A DNA stretch of 15,218 nucleotides from Dehalococcoidia bacterium (GTDB lineage Bacteria > Chloroflexota > Dehalococcoidia > E44-bin15 > DAOWNJ01), in NCBI GenBank assembly GCA_030642645.1, contig DAOWNJ010000008.1, positions 1 through 15,218 on the forward strand, written 5' to 3'. The notes beneath the pieces are model-generated. The model was not told where the DNA came from and did not search any database. It worked only from the letters and a program-made list of their open reading frames with translations. A program made the translations under genes and the position numbers. Numbering within the stretch: the first letter of the stretch is position 1; every line of letters starts with the position of its first letter. Shown here piece by piece: positions 14,206-15,218 of the stretch.

Positions 14206-15218
14206 TAGTAGATAACCTCCTCTCTTTCAAGTTCCGTGATCTTCTCCTCGCTCATACCAAGCAGCTCTCCAAACACATACTTGTTGTGCTCACCGAAAAG
14301 TGGGGCATAGCGGGTTACCCCGGCAGGGGTAACCGAAAACTTCCATGGGACATTAACCATGGTCTGTTTCCCGATCACAGGATGGTCCACCTGGGTGACG
14401 AAGCCACGCTCCTTGAGATGGGGGTCCTCGTAGAGCTCATCCCCGCTGAAGGAGGGCATTGCCGCTACCCCTGCCTTCTGAAGTAACTCCATCACCTCAT
14501 GGTGGGTATTGTTCATCGTCCACTCCGATATAAGCCTGTCCAGTTCCTCCTCATTTGCCTTCCTTGAATAGGCGTCGGAGAATTTCTCGTCTCTTGTCCA
14601 ATCCAGGTTCCCGATGGCATCACAAAATGCCCTCCACTCATCATCGTTTGATATAGCGATGCTTACCCATTTATCATCGCCCTTGCAGCGATAGCAGTTA
14701 TGGGGGGCCATAATATCATCGCGATTTCCCCGGCGGAATTCGCTTCTCTTATTCATAGCGTAGTCCATAAATGCATCGCCGATAAGGGAGCTAAATACCT
14801 CAGTGGATGAGACATCGATATATTGCCCCTTCCCTGTCTTTGAGTGGTAGATCAAAGCGGCGAGGATGGCAAAGAAGGAGGTTGTTCCCACTACCAGATC
14901 GGAGCGCCCAGCCATCTGTGAGGGTACGCCATCGGGGTGACCGGTGAGGTATGAAAGCCCTCCAAGCATAGGGAATGTAGGGGCATAGCCTGCATAGTTC
15001 CACTCAGGCCCTTTACCTCCACGCTGTGATGAGGAGAGGTAGATGATATCGGGCTTGACCTCCCTTAATGCCTCGTAGTCAAGCCCGAGTCTTTTCATTA
15101 CCCCGGGGCGGAAGTTCTCGGTGACAACATCCGAGACCCTGCAGATCTCTTTAGTCAGTTCAATCGCCTTCGGTTTTCGGAGGTTGAGGGTTATACACTT
15201 CTTATTGGGGTTTAGGAG
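14205..15218 (-). CDS. Family III CoA-transferase, A-type (A11), 5' part beyond window
   Basis: The frame is open to the right edge and 337 residues are visible. Upstream of the Met at 15098 it continues in frame with LLNPNKKCITLNL, KPKAIEL, VSDVV and ENFRPGV, matching the A-type N-terminal half. The gene is therefore cut by the window, lacking about 67 residues, and does not start at that Met. The Asp encoded at 14898-14900, in GRSDLVV, aligns with the catalytic residue. The middle resembles A3 (GGLSYLTG, FRRGNRDD) and the C-terminal third resembles A9 (SDAYSRKANEEELDRLIS). NPNKKCITL is closer to the general family form than the NLNKLDV of other A copies. The LEREEVIY tail also encodes the ribosome binding site of B10. 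Confidence 0.88.
   Translation of the reverse strand, partial: LLNPNKKCITLNLRKPKAIELTKEICRVSDVVTENFRPGVMKRLGLDYEALREVKPDIIYLSSSQRGGKGPEWNYAGYAPTFPMLGGLSYLTGHPDGVPSQMAGRSDLVVGTTSFFAILAALIYHSKTGKGQYIDVSSTEVFSSLIGDAFMDYAMNKRSEFRRGNRDDIMAPHNCYRCKGDDKWVSIAISNDDEWRAFCDAIGNLDWTRDEKFSDAYSRKANEEELDRLISEWTMNNTHHEVMELLQKAGVAAMPSFSGDELYEDPHLKERGFVTQVDHPVIGKQTMVNVPWKFSVTPAGVTRYAPLFGEHNKYVFGELLGMSEEKITELEREEVIY

Larger units (their letters stand above)
1945..15218 (-). repeat. Diverged tandem array of a two-gene CoA-transferase unit
   Basis: Ends of successive A-type genes lie at 1945, 4393, 6852, 9303, 11776 and 14205, giving periods of 2448, 2459, 2451, 2473 and 2429 bp. Each period holds one A-type and one B-type family III CoA-transferase gene, all in the same direction. 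About 5.4 periods are visible and the right end is open. Copies differ at many codons, so this is an old duplication series and not a recent perfect repeat or an assembly stutter. The most repeated DNA is the A-type small-domain segment, for example around 2350-2420, 4800-4870, 7260-7330, 9710-9780, 12180-12250 and 14615-14685. Confidence 0.9.

Noticed and set aside
14205..15098. A11 as a short 297-residue protein starting at 15098
   Set aside because: The frame stays open upstream and encodes the expected family sequence to the window edge; the Met corresponds to an internal RPGVM position.
1945..15218. Naming these genes formyl-CoA transferase (frc), caiB or benzylsuccinate CoA-transferase
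   Set aside because: Only family membership and the catalytic Asp are supported. The Frc glycine loop is not seen, and no substrate-defining neighbours are present.
1945..15218. Assembly artefact producing a false tandem repeat
   Set aside because: Copies differ at many codons, in lengths, start codons and junction sequences, which repeated misassembly of one unit would not give.
1..15218. CRISPR arrays, insertion sequences, tRNA or rRNA genes
   Set aside because: No short regularly spaced repeats, transposase, terminal inverted repeats or RNA gene structure was recognised; the window is almost fully coding.

Overview
The window looks bacterial, with moderate to slightly high G+C and consistent Shine-Dalgarno sites. 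It holds one housekeeping gene, ftsH, on the + strand. The remaining roughly 13.3 kb is an unbroken, tightly packed minus-strand array of eleven family III (CaiB/BaiF/Frc-type) CoA-transferase genes. Ten are complete, and the most upstream one runs off the right edge. FtsH style and a large CaiB/BaiF expansion recall uncultured Chloroflexota such as Dehalococcoidia, but this is a low-confidence impression: no rRNA or other marker gene is present.

Layout. Bases 1-45 carry an extended -10 promoter and ribosome binding site for ftsH (46-1875). A strong GC hairpin (1908-1931) lies between ftsH and the converging array, and its U-rich tail serves the minus strand. From 15218 down to 1945 two clearly different subfamilies alternate strictly, called A and B here. 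In order of transcription they are A11 (partial), B10, A9, B8, A7, B6, A5, B4, A3, B2, A1, numbered from the left edge of the window. Gaps between genes run from a 1-nt overlap to 18 nt, and nearly every gene has its own strong Shine-Dalgarno. The A genes recur about every 2.43-2.47 kb, so the array is a diverged tandem repeat of a two-gene unit. No promoter for the operon was recognised; it probably lies beyond the right edge.

How the genes may work together. Family III CoA-transferases move CoA between acyl groups through an aspartyl-CoA intermediate and form interlocked dimers. Heteromeric members made of two related subunits are known (BbsEF for benzylsuccinate, SmtAB for malate in Chloroflexus). 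The strict A/B alternation suggests that each pair is a heteromeric enzyme and that the array is a set of paralogous enzymes for different acids. Every copy keeps the aspartate that aligns with catalytic Asp169 of Frc.

Conservation is complementary. B proteins are nearly constant in the N-terminal half but strongly diverged in a central segment (about residues 211-336). A proteins are most constant in the equivalent small-domain segment. Some A genes look like mosaics of others. No dehydrogenase, hydratase, transporter or regulator accompanies the transferases, so the substrates cannot be read from this window.
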